Assembly (NCBI RefSeq): GCF_901709675.1
Contig: NC_051094.1
Span: 3,685,001 to 3,749,000, forward strand
Origin: Syngnathus acus
Lineage: Eukaryota > Chordata > Actinopteri > Syngnathiformes > Syngnathidae
DNA length: 64,000 bases
Direction: 5' to 3'
The position numbers were made by a program, and so were the translations under genes. The notes under the pieces are model-generated. The model had not been told where the DNA came from and searched no databases. It saw only the letters and a list, made by a program, of their open reading frames with translations. Below are positions 47,501 through 59,500 of the stretch, in pieces (position 1 is the stretch's first letter; each line of letters opens with the position of its first letter).

Positions 47501-50500
47501 TCAAAGTTTGGGCTCTCAAAAGAAGAGCGTTAAAAGAGTTTAGAGACAAGGAGTCATCGCAGGGTTTGGTCCGAGCGAGCGAGCGAGCGAGCGAGCGACC
47601 GACCTTATTGTCCACGTACTCCAGCCACTGCAGTCCCAGGTTGGTGACGATGCGCGGCGTGCCGTCATCCACGGGAAGAATTTCAATTTTGAACTTCTGC
47701 GGCGCTGCCGTCAAAATCTAAAAACAGGATGGCATTGGTAAAGTTCAGATCTGTGCATAGATTTAAAGAACGTCAAAGGTGCAACTGCAGACTGGCCTCC
47801 TTGCCGGCGTGGTCGCGCAGCACAAAGTGCGGGTTGGTGCCGTCGGCCAGCGTGAAGGTGAAGCTGTCCTGCAGCGAGTTGGAGCCGTCGTGGTTGTAGC
47901 TGACGCGGTTCTGGTAGACGTCGTCCATGGTGAAGGTGGCGGTGGGCCGGTAGTGCTGCCCGTTGCCCGTACGCTCCACGACGCCGTGGCGCGGCGGCTG
48001 CACCACCGTGAACACGATGGACTCGGCCTGGGCGTGACAGGAGAGAGACCCTTTTACCGTCACGAGATGCAAATGGGACGGACACATCCGAGCTTTTTGA
48101 GCACCGTCCTTATTGGTAAAAGCAGTGATGGGAAAACAAAGCTTCAAACTTGCTTCATGAACCAGTTGTGTCTTTGCGGAGGAGGTCGGGAAACTTGCCT
48201 CTTCAATTTAAACCGGCAACAAAACCGACAATAAACGGTTCACGAAGCGTATTTGAAACTCGCTTGGTAAAAGCTACGCGTGACCGACCTCCGTGTCGGC
48301 ATCGGTGGCCGCCAGCTCAAACTCGGTGACGGTTTTCCTCACGCCCTCCTGAACGCGCATTCCGGCAACGTGGAGCAGGGGTAGCGAGTCGTCCACGGGT
48401 CGGATGGTGATGTAGAACGTCTGCGCCACCTACGGACCGCCCAAGAAAGGATGAGGTAAACATTTCAGATGGCCCCAAAACAAAATATTTTAATACAGAT
48501 TTGTTCTTACATTTGCAATCAACTACTACCTTTTAATATGACACACCTTATAAAATTTCAAGGACCTTTTTCTGTGAATGGACAAAACAAAAGAAAGCTG
48601 GCGGTCACCTCGTTGGTGCCGTCAGACACGCTGAAGGAGAATTGGTCGCCGTGCTTTTCCTCTTGGCTGGTGTGAACGTACTGGACGTTGCGAGACGCCA
48701 GGTCGGCTTGCGTGAAGCTGTCGATCCGCACGCCTGCAAGTTGGAGAATTCGGCTTACTTACTTTGGGATCAATTTGCTTTTGTCGCTGCACACAAATGA
48801 GCTTCCAGGGTCCCAGTGAGCTGGCAATTTGGGAGCCTACCCGGGTTGGCTACGTGCTCCAAGTGTCCCAGGCCGCTCTGCTTGGTGACGCGGTAGAGCA
48901 GCTCGCCGGGTTGGCTGTCTTGGTCGCTGGCCGACAGCTGCAGCGTGGTCAGCTTCTTGGCGGTGTTCTCGTCCAGGACCAGGCCTTTGTTGACCACCAC
49001 CGACGGAGGCAGGCGGTCCTCTGCGGACGCAGACGGGATTTCACGCTTGGGCCGTTTTCAAAAACAGAAACGGCAAGCGGAGCTACCGACCGAGCACGCT
49101 GACGAAGAAGGACTGCTCGATGAGTTTGTTGCCTTCGGGGTCCACCAGGTTGAACTTGAACGACAGGCCGCCGCCCTTCTCGCCTTTCTCGTGGCTGTAG
49201 CGCACCAGACCTGCGAGCGAGCCCAAAGCAGGCAAAGCGCTGGAACCCGATGCAAAAGGCTGGCTGAAGCTTCCAACCGACCTCTGTTGACGTCTTCCTG
49301 CGTGAAACTGCGCACGGGACCCCTGGCGGAAACTTTCTGGAGGCCGCCGCCGCCGCTCAGCTGGACTCGGCCACTGGGAGGATCTTTGGTCAGGACGTAG
49401 CGCAGCTTCAGGCTGTCCGAGTCCACGTCGGTGGCCTTCAGGTTCTGCTCGGTGATCTTGGCCCAAGAACCTGCGGGAAAGGCAACGCGCACTTTGCAAC
49501 TAGTTCTGCAGTTCAGTTGAATGCAAATTGGCTCATTTTTTATTTGGGGGACATTTTTAGCATCGGTTTCACTTAGATGGGGGTCAATGGCAGCGGTCTT
49601 TCTGTTCAAGTCGGGGGAGATCAATGTCTTTTAGAGACTTTCCGTGGAAGCAAAGTGAAAATTGCTTCTGGCTCACCGGCGGGTAGCTGTAGGCCTCTGT
49701 TGACGGTCATGCGCGGGCCCTCGCTGCGGGTGACGTCCATGGTGAAGCGCAGGCGTCCGCTGGCGTGACCGCCCGAGCCGGCCGTGACGCTGAAGGCCAA
49801 CTCGTCGGCGCCGCCGCTGACTGTCTCGGGCGTGTAGACTAGCAGGCGGTCCAGGACGTCCTGGTAGGTGAAGGTGGATCCCTCCGTCAGCACGCGGCCG
49901 TTCTCCAGCGGCTGCGAGTGGAACTGACGCCGGCGGAATTTACCTGAGGAGGGAAAAGAAGGAAAAGCTCGGATTGAGCTGATACTGTTTGACAATAGAT
50001 GCCGACGGCTGCACTCGACTCTTGTCGTTATTCCAGGCGAGCGCTTTGTTCCCACTGTCTGTGTGTGTGTTTTCCGAGATGTCTTTTTTGTGGGTCTTGT
50101 CATGAGAGACACACCCACCAAATTTCACAATATTACAGTACAACTTGTTTCGACAAAAACGATCTCGGAGGAGTTCTTCCTTGAAGGACCACAGTAACTC
50201 ACCCTCAAATGGCTTCTTGAAATCCAAATGGCAGACTTGTGTGTCAATTTGGACACGATTTCTTGAGATGTTTTTGTCCTAAATGTTATAAGTGAAAAAG
50301 CCGAGGGGGGGGGGGGCAGCATTTCCTAAAACTCTGTATGAGGAATTTGCCTCCACAACTGCTGGAAAATGATGGGGAAATGTCCGTTACCGCGCAAAAT
50401 GGCAGACATCCTGTGTCTTTTTTTGCTTACCAAGTTACGGGTTGCTCGGCGTAAAGCACTTTTCAAAAACCTCGGGATTTGACAAAAGCACACTTGCTGC

Positions 50501-53500
50501 ATTTGTGTTGCGGCGCTGACCGTAGGACGGCTTCCTCACGACGGTGAACAGAATCTCGTTCTCGGGCGCGTCTCGGTCCAGGACGCTGAGGGACGCGTTG
50601 GTGACCACCACTCCGGAATTCTCCTCCACGTGGATGCTGCTGACCGATACCAGAAGCTCACTCTGCCGCTTGCCCTGGCGAGAGAGGATGGCATTAATTA
50701 TTTCGGACGGCTCGGACGCGGCGGCGTTAATCAGCGGTAGGGCAACTGTCGCTCGCGCCTTAGCTGGAAAGTCACGCTTGACAACATGAATGAAAGCAGG
50801 CGCCTCCGCCAACATCTGTCAGCGCTGGAATCAATGAGTGGCTACCGTCCACCTTCAGAGTTGCTTTACTCATTCACTGCCTGGGACGCAGCAATGGTTG
50901 CCAAATGAAGCTTTGTAAGGCGCTGCGGTGACGAGCAGGTCCTGTAGAGGGCGGCATTCACCTGGATGTCGATGTTGACGTCAAAGGCCTCCGTCTGGCT
51001 GTTGCCGTCGCTGACGTAGAAGCTGAAGGTGTCGTGTCGCGCCGGCTGGCCCGCGCGCTGCACGTAGAAGATCCGGTCCAGCGTCAAGTCCTCCACCGAG
51101 AACGGCGTGTCGGGTGTGACGGCTCGCGATCCGCCTGTTCGGAAAAAAAAATCGCACATGAAGAAAACATTGGAGGAAAAAAAAAATGGATTCTCAAACT
51201 ATTTAATTTAGAGATTCTAGCGATGGCGGCGCGCTGTTAGCAAGTCCATCGTGATTGGAACACGAATTTGAGCAAATCGTTCCTATATTCGGAATTGCAG
51301 CGAATCACGTCCTTACCCGGTTTGGTGTTTTCGATGAAGCCGTACTTGGGGGGGCTGACTAGCCAAACCAGAAGGTTCTTCCCCGGCGTGTCCAGGTCGG
51401 AGACGATGATGTGATTGGTTGACAGCTGCGCACGACCGCCCTCCTGGACCTACACCACCAACGAGCATTCAAATAGTTTCAACCAAATCATTCAAAGTTT
51501 CCTGCATAAAAGCTGTGAAACAGCCAAAATGGCTGTCGGATGATGAAGGCAGGTTGAAAGGTGTGCATAACCTGGATTCCGCTGCGCACGGTGACGGCAG
51601 GCGGCCGCCTGGCACCAGAAGTGATGGTGATGGTGCACATCTGGTTGTCAAGACGATTGTTGTCACCGTCGTAGACGACAAAGTGGAAGACGTCCGTGAC
51701 GGGCTGGTGGCCCGTCTCCAACGAAGTGACGTATCTGCCAAGACGGCAGAAGGAACGTCATTGACATTCTTAGCGCAGGTCTCCAAGATTCAACGGCCCC
51801 ATTCAGGAAACTGCGCCACGATTAGATTTTGGACGGGAAGCACGTGGACGTGCCAGAAGAAAAAAGTAAGAAAACCTTTGACGCCGATGGCTCCGTTCAC
51901 TGGCTCCACTGATTCACAACCACGCGAGCCTCTAATCCTCGCAAAGCAAGAAGAGCATTCGAACCCTCCCGGGCGGGGCCAAAATTATCGTTTTCTACAA
52001 ATAACTTCTGTCTGGCCACCTGATGGTTCCGCGGTTGATGTCGTCCATGGTGAAAGTGGAGTATTCCTTCAGTTCCTGCGGCTCTCGCTGGTCCCGAGTC
52101 CTGCTCAGGATGCCGTACATCGGCACCGACACCGGTTGGATGCGGATCTGCTCGTCCGGCGAGGCGTCGTCCTGCCACGTGCCGAGGGAAAGGCGCAAAT
52201 CGTAAAAGAGACGATTCTTCTCCATTACCCTCGGATGCCTTACCGTGTAAGCCAGATTCCAACGTCTGATGACGGTGCTACTCATCTCGGCCACCTCCAG
52301 GGAAAGCGCAGCGCCGGGGTCCGGCCGGGGCCCGCGTCCACTGGCCCCGGCCCCGAGCACCGCCACCCGCACGGCGACGGTCGCCATGGAGATGCCGTCA
52401 CTGACCGAGACGGTGAAGGCGTCGTCGTCGCGGGAGAGGCCGGCGTGGCGGTACAGCAGCGCGTCGCGGGTCACGTCGGCAAAGGTGAAGGTGTCGCCTG
52501 GCCGAAGGGACGCAGGGGGTGAGCACTTCCTCTTTGGACTCAAATACGTCTTCATCCTACTTTTGTCTAAATGAAGCTCCGCCGCAACTCACTTTTACAT
52601 AGTTCCCTGACACCAAGATGTAGGCAAAGCACTACCTTTGTCCAAATGAAGCTCCTCGACCGTTTTGTGACCAGTGTGTGATTCGTTTTTGAGTCGAGGC
52701 AAGATCTTACCGTTAGCCATCCTGACGTGGCTTCGCAGCAACTCCCCGTGGACCGGAGCCTCCACCAGCTCCAACTCCAGCTCCTCGGGGGACGTGTCGG
52801 CGTCGGTCACCGCCAGCTGCTGGCCGCCTAACAGGGCGAGTCAACGGAAAACCCGTCTCTCGTTTTCGATGACGTGTTCACTCCACTTCTACGATGACCA
52901 GTTGAAGTGTTGTCGTGTGTGATGTTCCTTACCCACAGCGGCCTGCCCGCCCACGCCGACTTCTAGGACGGGATCCAAAACCTGGAACATTGGTGGCTGC
53001 TGATGGTTGGACGGCAGCAGAATGGCAAAGTCTAACTCGGGAGTCGTGTGCTCGCCATCGGACACTTGACACACACAGAAAGAAAATTAACCTTCATGAA
53101 AGCCAAACACGTTTGTTTGCTCAAGCCGAGATTTGTCTTTTCTGGAGTGTTGTCAAACTTGGCAGACCTTCCCCGCTCACTTGCGATGACATAAAAAAAA
53201 CGAAATTTCTTCCTCATGTAGGATTGCCCATCTAATCACAATCGGACAAGATCTCACTTTTTGAAGGGATCCCGGCAACATCTCAAATGACCTAAAGATG
53301 GGAGCTTCAAAGCAAACCTTGCAATGCTTCTTGGGACTATTTTGAAGGTAGCGAATAGTCCCAAGAAGCAATGCAAGGTTTGGTTTGAAGCGCCCATCTT
53401 TAGGTCATTTGAGCCGTTTCTAGGATCCCTTCAAAAGTTGCTATACCAAGCTAGATTAGACGGCTGATTAAAAAAATCTTTCTATGCTGCAGAAAAGAGG

Positions 53501-56500
53501 CCTTGAGGTGAAGGCGAGATACATAAGAGATGAAAAGAGGTGAACTTGACAACCAGCGTGAGGGACGAGGCGAGCCGGAAGATGAGCGGTGAACATTCAA
53601 GTCACTCAAAACAAGAAAGCGACAGGATGTTTGAAGCAGGTGGCGCTCTGTTTGATTGAAGTCGTCAAGCTATTTATTTACCTGTGAAGAAGACGCTCAA
53701 TGACTCGGGAAGACCTGAAAAAAATATAAAAAAAATCACACAACAGTTTAAGTGGACAAAAAATTGCCATCAAATATGACTACTTGGTTCTTCAGACGGA
53801 CAGACAGACAGGTATAAACGAGTCGTCTTTTCGAAAGGTATGCCCTTTTAAAACGTTTCTCATTGAGACACTATTAACATTTGACTTACAACATCTTGTT
53901 AGCCTAGCATTAACATTTGAGACACAGTCATGTCACAGCACTAGGCAGATCAAAGGCTCATAAAAAGCTGATTAAACCTTTGGCGGCCAATATCCCACAA
54001 AATAATTGCGGGCATGGACAGGAATATTAACGAGGGTATTTAAAATGGCCTTTGATCCAATACATGAGCTGCATGAAAACAAATCGGCATCGCCAACGTT
54101 TTTTTCTTGCAGTCTCAACTCGAGCGCTCTCAAAATGCTGCGTCTGTTTGTCATCACTTGAGCAAAATTAAAGAAGGCGGCTACCCATGAAGGAGTACTG
54201 GTAGAGCTCTTGCAGGTGCGGAGGGGCCCGAGGGGGCCTGTAGACGATCTTGCCCTTGTCCACGTCGGCCTGCGTGAAATGGCTGACCGCCGCGTATGGC
54301 CTGTCGCCGTGCTCGATGGCACCTGGTGACCGGGGGAGAGGCACATTTCATGCCACTGTGGCAAAGGAGGGCGCGCGCGGGCGTGCCTGCGTGCCCACGA
54401 CCTTGTCCGGCCGGCAGCGGTTTGGTGATGTTGTAGACGAGACCATCACTGGGGGTCTCGGAGTCCACGAAGGAAAGAGCTGTGGGCGTTATCTCTGTCA
54501 CACGATCCTCCAGGGCCTGTTTTCACAAAAAGGGCCACTTTCTCTGAAATTGGTTTTGCCTCTCGAGCCACGCTAGACAGAAATGTCAGTTGGCGGGCCG
54601 GGCCGTCCTTTGACGCGTCTCCTTTGGCCTCACCGTGACTTGGAGCTGACAGTCCGGGTGGAGCTGAGGGAATCCGGGCACTTGCGGGAAAACTCCGACG
54701 GTGAAGGTCTGTGGTTCGCTTTGCCTGACAGCGGCTGCCTCTGTAGACACCTGAGCAGATAAAACACAGGGTAGAACTCAACAACTCAAAACCACCCTTT
54801 TGTGACTATTTCAAGTCACAGCGACTGGCTGCCATTTTTTCTTTTTTTTTTTAAAAAAAAAGCCAAAACGGGGCTTCAAATCATTTGCCTTAAAGGGATT
54901 CCTGAAAATGACCCAAAAAAAAAAATCAATTCATTCATCGCCTTCCCTTCCTTCCAGGAATTTGACAGCATCCAATTGAAGAGGCGCTTGAGAATTGTCG
55001 TTTGAGAGTCATTCAAATCAAACAAGTATTGGCATGGGGCCGCGGCGCTTTTGGCTGCTTTGAGGTGTTGCCAATGAAAAGATTGGCAGGAAAACGCTGA
55101 GCGCCCCTTTTCAAGGACCAAGGGAGGTCTAGAGAGTCAAAAAAATGTGTACAATTGCGATGTATGGTGGGTGGAAATCACAATGAAACAAACATAACAA
55201 AAATGATAATATGATGACAAATGGGCTGTATGCTTTTTTTGTCCATTGAAAAAAAAAAAAAATAATTACAAGCGGCTCCGACATTTTCACAGACCAACCT
55301 GGAAGCGGAAGGAGTCAGCCGGGGTCCCGCTGCCAAAGTGTCGGTACCACACGGTGCCGTCGTCCACGTCCTGCTGCGTGAAGGAGGAGGTGGCGGTGAA
55401 GCCTGGCTCGCCCCTCGCCGTTGGGGTCCCGCCTCCCGGCGGAGCGTCGGCGGACATGGACACCAGCACCACTTCACCTGGATGGATGGATGGATGGATA
55501 GAGCCCACCCATTGCCGAAGAACTTCCAATCTAGACGGCCTATTCACATCATGTTTGACAATCCCTTTATGTTGCGGGTCAAACTGACCCGCAACGTCAA
55601 CGGATTATCAACGACTACCGTAAAATCGAAATGAAAATTTTCTCTTTTAACAATACTTTTTCAAGTCGTTTATGCATCATCTCGGCACGTTTGTTTGTTT
55701 GTTTGTTTGTTTTACCGTATTGGGGCCGCTGGTCGGAGTCCAGGATGGTGTAAAGGATGCGGTCGGCAGCGACGCCCTTGTAGCGCGTCTGCAGTTGCTT
55801 TCTGCCGAGTCTCACCATGCCGCCCCCTTTCACCCACGTTCCCGGAACAAAGTGCAGCTCAAAGGAGTTGTCAGCCTTCAACAAGAGCACGGCAAAGTTT
55901 TCAAAACACACAATACTTTCTTGTTTTTTCTCCCCCTAACTCTCTACATGGGCCAGATGGTTGAGGGTAAATCAAGTCAAAGTCGAACCTTCTGGTAGGG
56001 TGCTCGTGAATGTAGCCTAGCATATGGCGCGCGCTGACATGTTGTCACATGGAATGTTCACGAAGCCACCGAGCGGCTTTAAAGCAAGGCTGCGTTTTCA
56101 AGACACCGCCCGGGCTTCAAGTAAAGGTGAAGGTTGACAAATAGGGCTCAAAGACGAGTCACAGGATGTCAAGAACAACAAGAAGCAGCAGCAGCAGCAG
56201 CCTTTACATTCGTTTGAAAAACGGCATTAAGGTTTCAAGACAAGGTCAGTGTTTTAGTTTAGGCTGGGTTAAGGGCTAAGGTGAGGCTTTCAAAGTCTGT
56301 TAGGTTTCAAAACAACAATTGGGGTTTCAACAGAGGGGTAAGGTTTCAAGCACAGGGTCCAAGCCTGGGTTCGACTTTCAAAATAGGGTCGGGCTTTCAA
56401 AGTAGGATTTCAAGCTTGGCTTTGCCTGCCAAATTAGTGTTTGAAATAGGGTCGAGACGTGATTAAGGTTTCAGTTGAGATTTTTCAAGCCGGGGTCAAC

Positions 56501-59500
56501 TTTTCAAGCTTGGCTTGCAATTAGGCTTTTAAGTGAGGGTAGGGTTTCAAGGCAGGTTTTTGTATTTTCCCACCTTGTGACCAATGTGCACTTGAAGCAG
56601 GACATTCTGGTAGCTGTGTCCGTCGTTGACCTGCAGCACCAGGTGGTCCCGCGTCTCCGGCGATCCGTCGTGTACGTACTGCACGCGCTCACCAGCGAGC
56701 TCCTCTAGCTTGAAGCGGCTCAGCGATCGCTCACCGTGCACGCGCGTCAGCCGGCCGTGGCGAGGAGCCTCCAGAAGCAGCAGCAGTACGTCCGCCGGGT
56801 TGTCGGGATCTTCCACCAGAAGAGTGGACTTGGTGATGGTCGACGCCTCGCCGGGACCTCTGACCCGCAGGGGCGCTAACACCAGCACCCTCGGAGGCTG
56901 CAAGACACAAACGGGAGGTCGGGGCCAGATTATTAAACTCGCAAAAAAAAAAAAAAGTCAGACTATTTCGAGGCTGTTAGCAGTCACATTTTGGTGACAG
57001 AGACTCTCCACACTTTGCTTTCTTTCCGTTCCTATGAGAGTTTTTTTTTTTTTTTTTGGTCTCCATTTGCATTGGCATCATTTTCCCCTCATCGTTCTTG
57101 GTGTGTTTGTAGGTGTCGGCAAACAATTACTGACGCTTTATTCTTGCTTGTTTCTTCCCTGCAGATTTGCAAGTGCTTTCCCCTGCCATTCCCAAGTCCC
57201 CGATGATGACAGCTTGAGCAAAAGGTTCAGGCAGAGAAGAACAAGCTCAAGCCCAAACAAGACCATGATCACACACGCAAGCAATCACGCAGGCGCAAAA
57301 CAAAACAACCCTTGTCGGACTGAGCCATTAAACAAAGCTGGAACACAGTGACGGTCCGGTGACAAATGTCTCCACTTTGGAGCAATTATCTCCAGCAGAC
57401 AGACAACCGAGCCCCCCAGGCGAGCACCCAAATCCCGCCTTGTCTTCCTACTGCAGCAAAACAAAAGAGTGTGCGCAAAGACACACCGAGTCACAAAAAG
57501 GCAAACAAGTAAATCTCCTCCCGAGGCAAACAAACACTCAATGCAGGAGGCTTGACCTTGTCTTGCAGAGCTGCAGGTAAGCGAGGAGAAGGGAGAGGAG
57601 GTGGAGGGGGGAGGAGGTGTCTGGGCTGTCATCGGCCCTCATGGGGGTGCAAAAATCCTTCCTGTGTATGCTGCCGGCTTCCCGGGATGTTTGTTTTTCT
57701 TGGCTTGCAAGCTGCGAGCTCTTTGAATGCGACCACCTATGTTCATATTTGAATCATTTCATATTGTGCGTATCTTGAGTCAAAAAAAAGTTCTGGCAGT
57801 GTGCTTGCTCAGCCTTGAAGGCAATTTCCAACATAGCTGTTCACAAGTTGCTGGTTGCCAGGCAAAATTGTGAAGTTCCTGGAACTTGAGGGTGTTGCGA
57901 GGTCATCTGATTCTGAGATGGCGCTAAAATGGCCGCCGGCAGAGTTGCCCATGGAGATTTCAATCAAGTCTTTCTTTGCCTCGTAGGCGGCGGCGTTACG
58001 TAGGCACCGAGCGACTTTATTTTCATTTCTTATGAACGTGGAAACGTTGGCTGCGTTCCATGAAACGTTGACCCTCATCACACGGGCCGATTCGCATCCT
58101 CATACTGCATTTGCATGCTAAGACCTTTGCCTTCTCCTTTTTGTCCAAGTGATGAAAATATGTTTTGTTTTTCATTTTTCACAGCAGCGACTGGTTAAAG
58201 TTGTGTGTGTGTGTGTGTGTGTGTGTTCTCACCTGCATTGAAAGCGCTTGAACTTGAATAGTTTCTGCTTGAGACGTCAGCTGAGGGTCGGCTACTTGCA
58301 GAGTGAATTCGCCAATCCTGCAGAGGATGAAAGGAAAGGCAAGTCAGAAAATATGCCAAGCATTTTAACTTGTAACTTAAGGGGGGGGGGTCTTTTAAAA
58401 CATCTATTGGTGCTCTGAGAAGTGAAATGTGGAGGAATAGTTGGCAATATTCAAAGACTGGAAATTGGCCATCTTTTTTTTTTTAATGAGAAAGGTGCAA
58501 AGTTTGAATCATTGCTTCTCAAAAATCGACCCACTTCTTTTTGAGGGGGTGAAAAAGAAAAGATACAAATTACCCAGTTCTGGGAGGAGGCGCCCTACTG
58601 AGGTTTCTCACCTGGCTTTGTCCTTCTGGTGTTGGAAGTGAACCCGACCGATTTCCAGCTGGGCCCACGTGAAGGCGTCTCGTTCGCTCAGCTCTCGTTG
58701 GCCCGGCTCCTGACGGTCCTCCGGCCCCGCCCGGAGGAGGAGCAGGCGGCCGTTGGCGGGTGGGCGGACCAACCGGACCACGAGAGCCTCCGGCGGGCTG
58801 TCGGCATCCTCTACTTGCACAAGAGTCGGGGACAGCGCGACGGAACCGCCGAGAGGAACCTGCAGGGAACCGTTGATGTGGAGCGTAGGCGGCCTGCTGT
58901 TGGCTAAAAGACATGAATGGCATATGAAACTCCAATTATTCAAATCTCTTTACACAACATTTGCAGTTTGTTTTTGAAGGATGACATTTGTTAACTGAAA
59001 CAGGAACTTAGGTTCATACGAATGTAAAAAAAAAAATGGAAGTCTTAAAGGTCCGTCGAGCGCCAGACGCTAACGCGCGATCGTTTGCGCACTCGCTCAG
59101 CCAACCGATACATGAATCATCCGGTGCTGCGTGTAAAATTTACACCTTTTCTTATTTATTGTTGCGGTGGGTGGCGCCTAAATATTCCCGCGGTGAGCGT
59201 TTTACAAGCGGGCTGCCGCGCAATTTGTTTTTCCTGCTGACAGTGACGCCGCTGTATTATCCCAGGCCATAAACACAAACGGCAGGCCCGAGCTAAGCTG
59301 TCCGTCAACCTTTGGATTTATTTTTCCACGTGACGCACGCGTTGAGGTCGTCCAGGCGATTTATGACAGCGTCTTGATTAAATTTGCATACGTGGCGGCA
59401 TCATGAGCGACGAATGATTTCCTAACACAAATGTTCGGTAATGGCAGCTCCAATAATAGCAAGCGTGATGTCACGTTTTAGTTTCAAGACTGAGAGAAGC

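Larger units (their letters stand above)
46836..58903 (-). other. fras1: fras1 CSPG/NG2-type repeat region
   Basis: Exons 58612-58903 through 46836-46995 encode the CSPG repeat array (12 in known FRAS1; I did not delimit each one). Recurring signatures are visible: F-T-Q-x-D-[IV]-x-x-G-x-[IV]-x-Y, D-x-F-x-F-x-V-x-D-G, and a proline-rich H-G spacing. A 33-nt microexon (53682-53714) sits inside one repeat. The intron after 47797-48027 appears to use a GC donor. Confidence 0.9.

Noticed and set aside
51419-52522. 367-residue ORF on the + strand
   Set aside because: Antisense shadow of GC-rich fras1 exons; the minus strand encodes clear CSPG repeats, and no domain is recognisable on the + strand.
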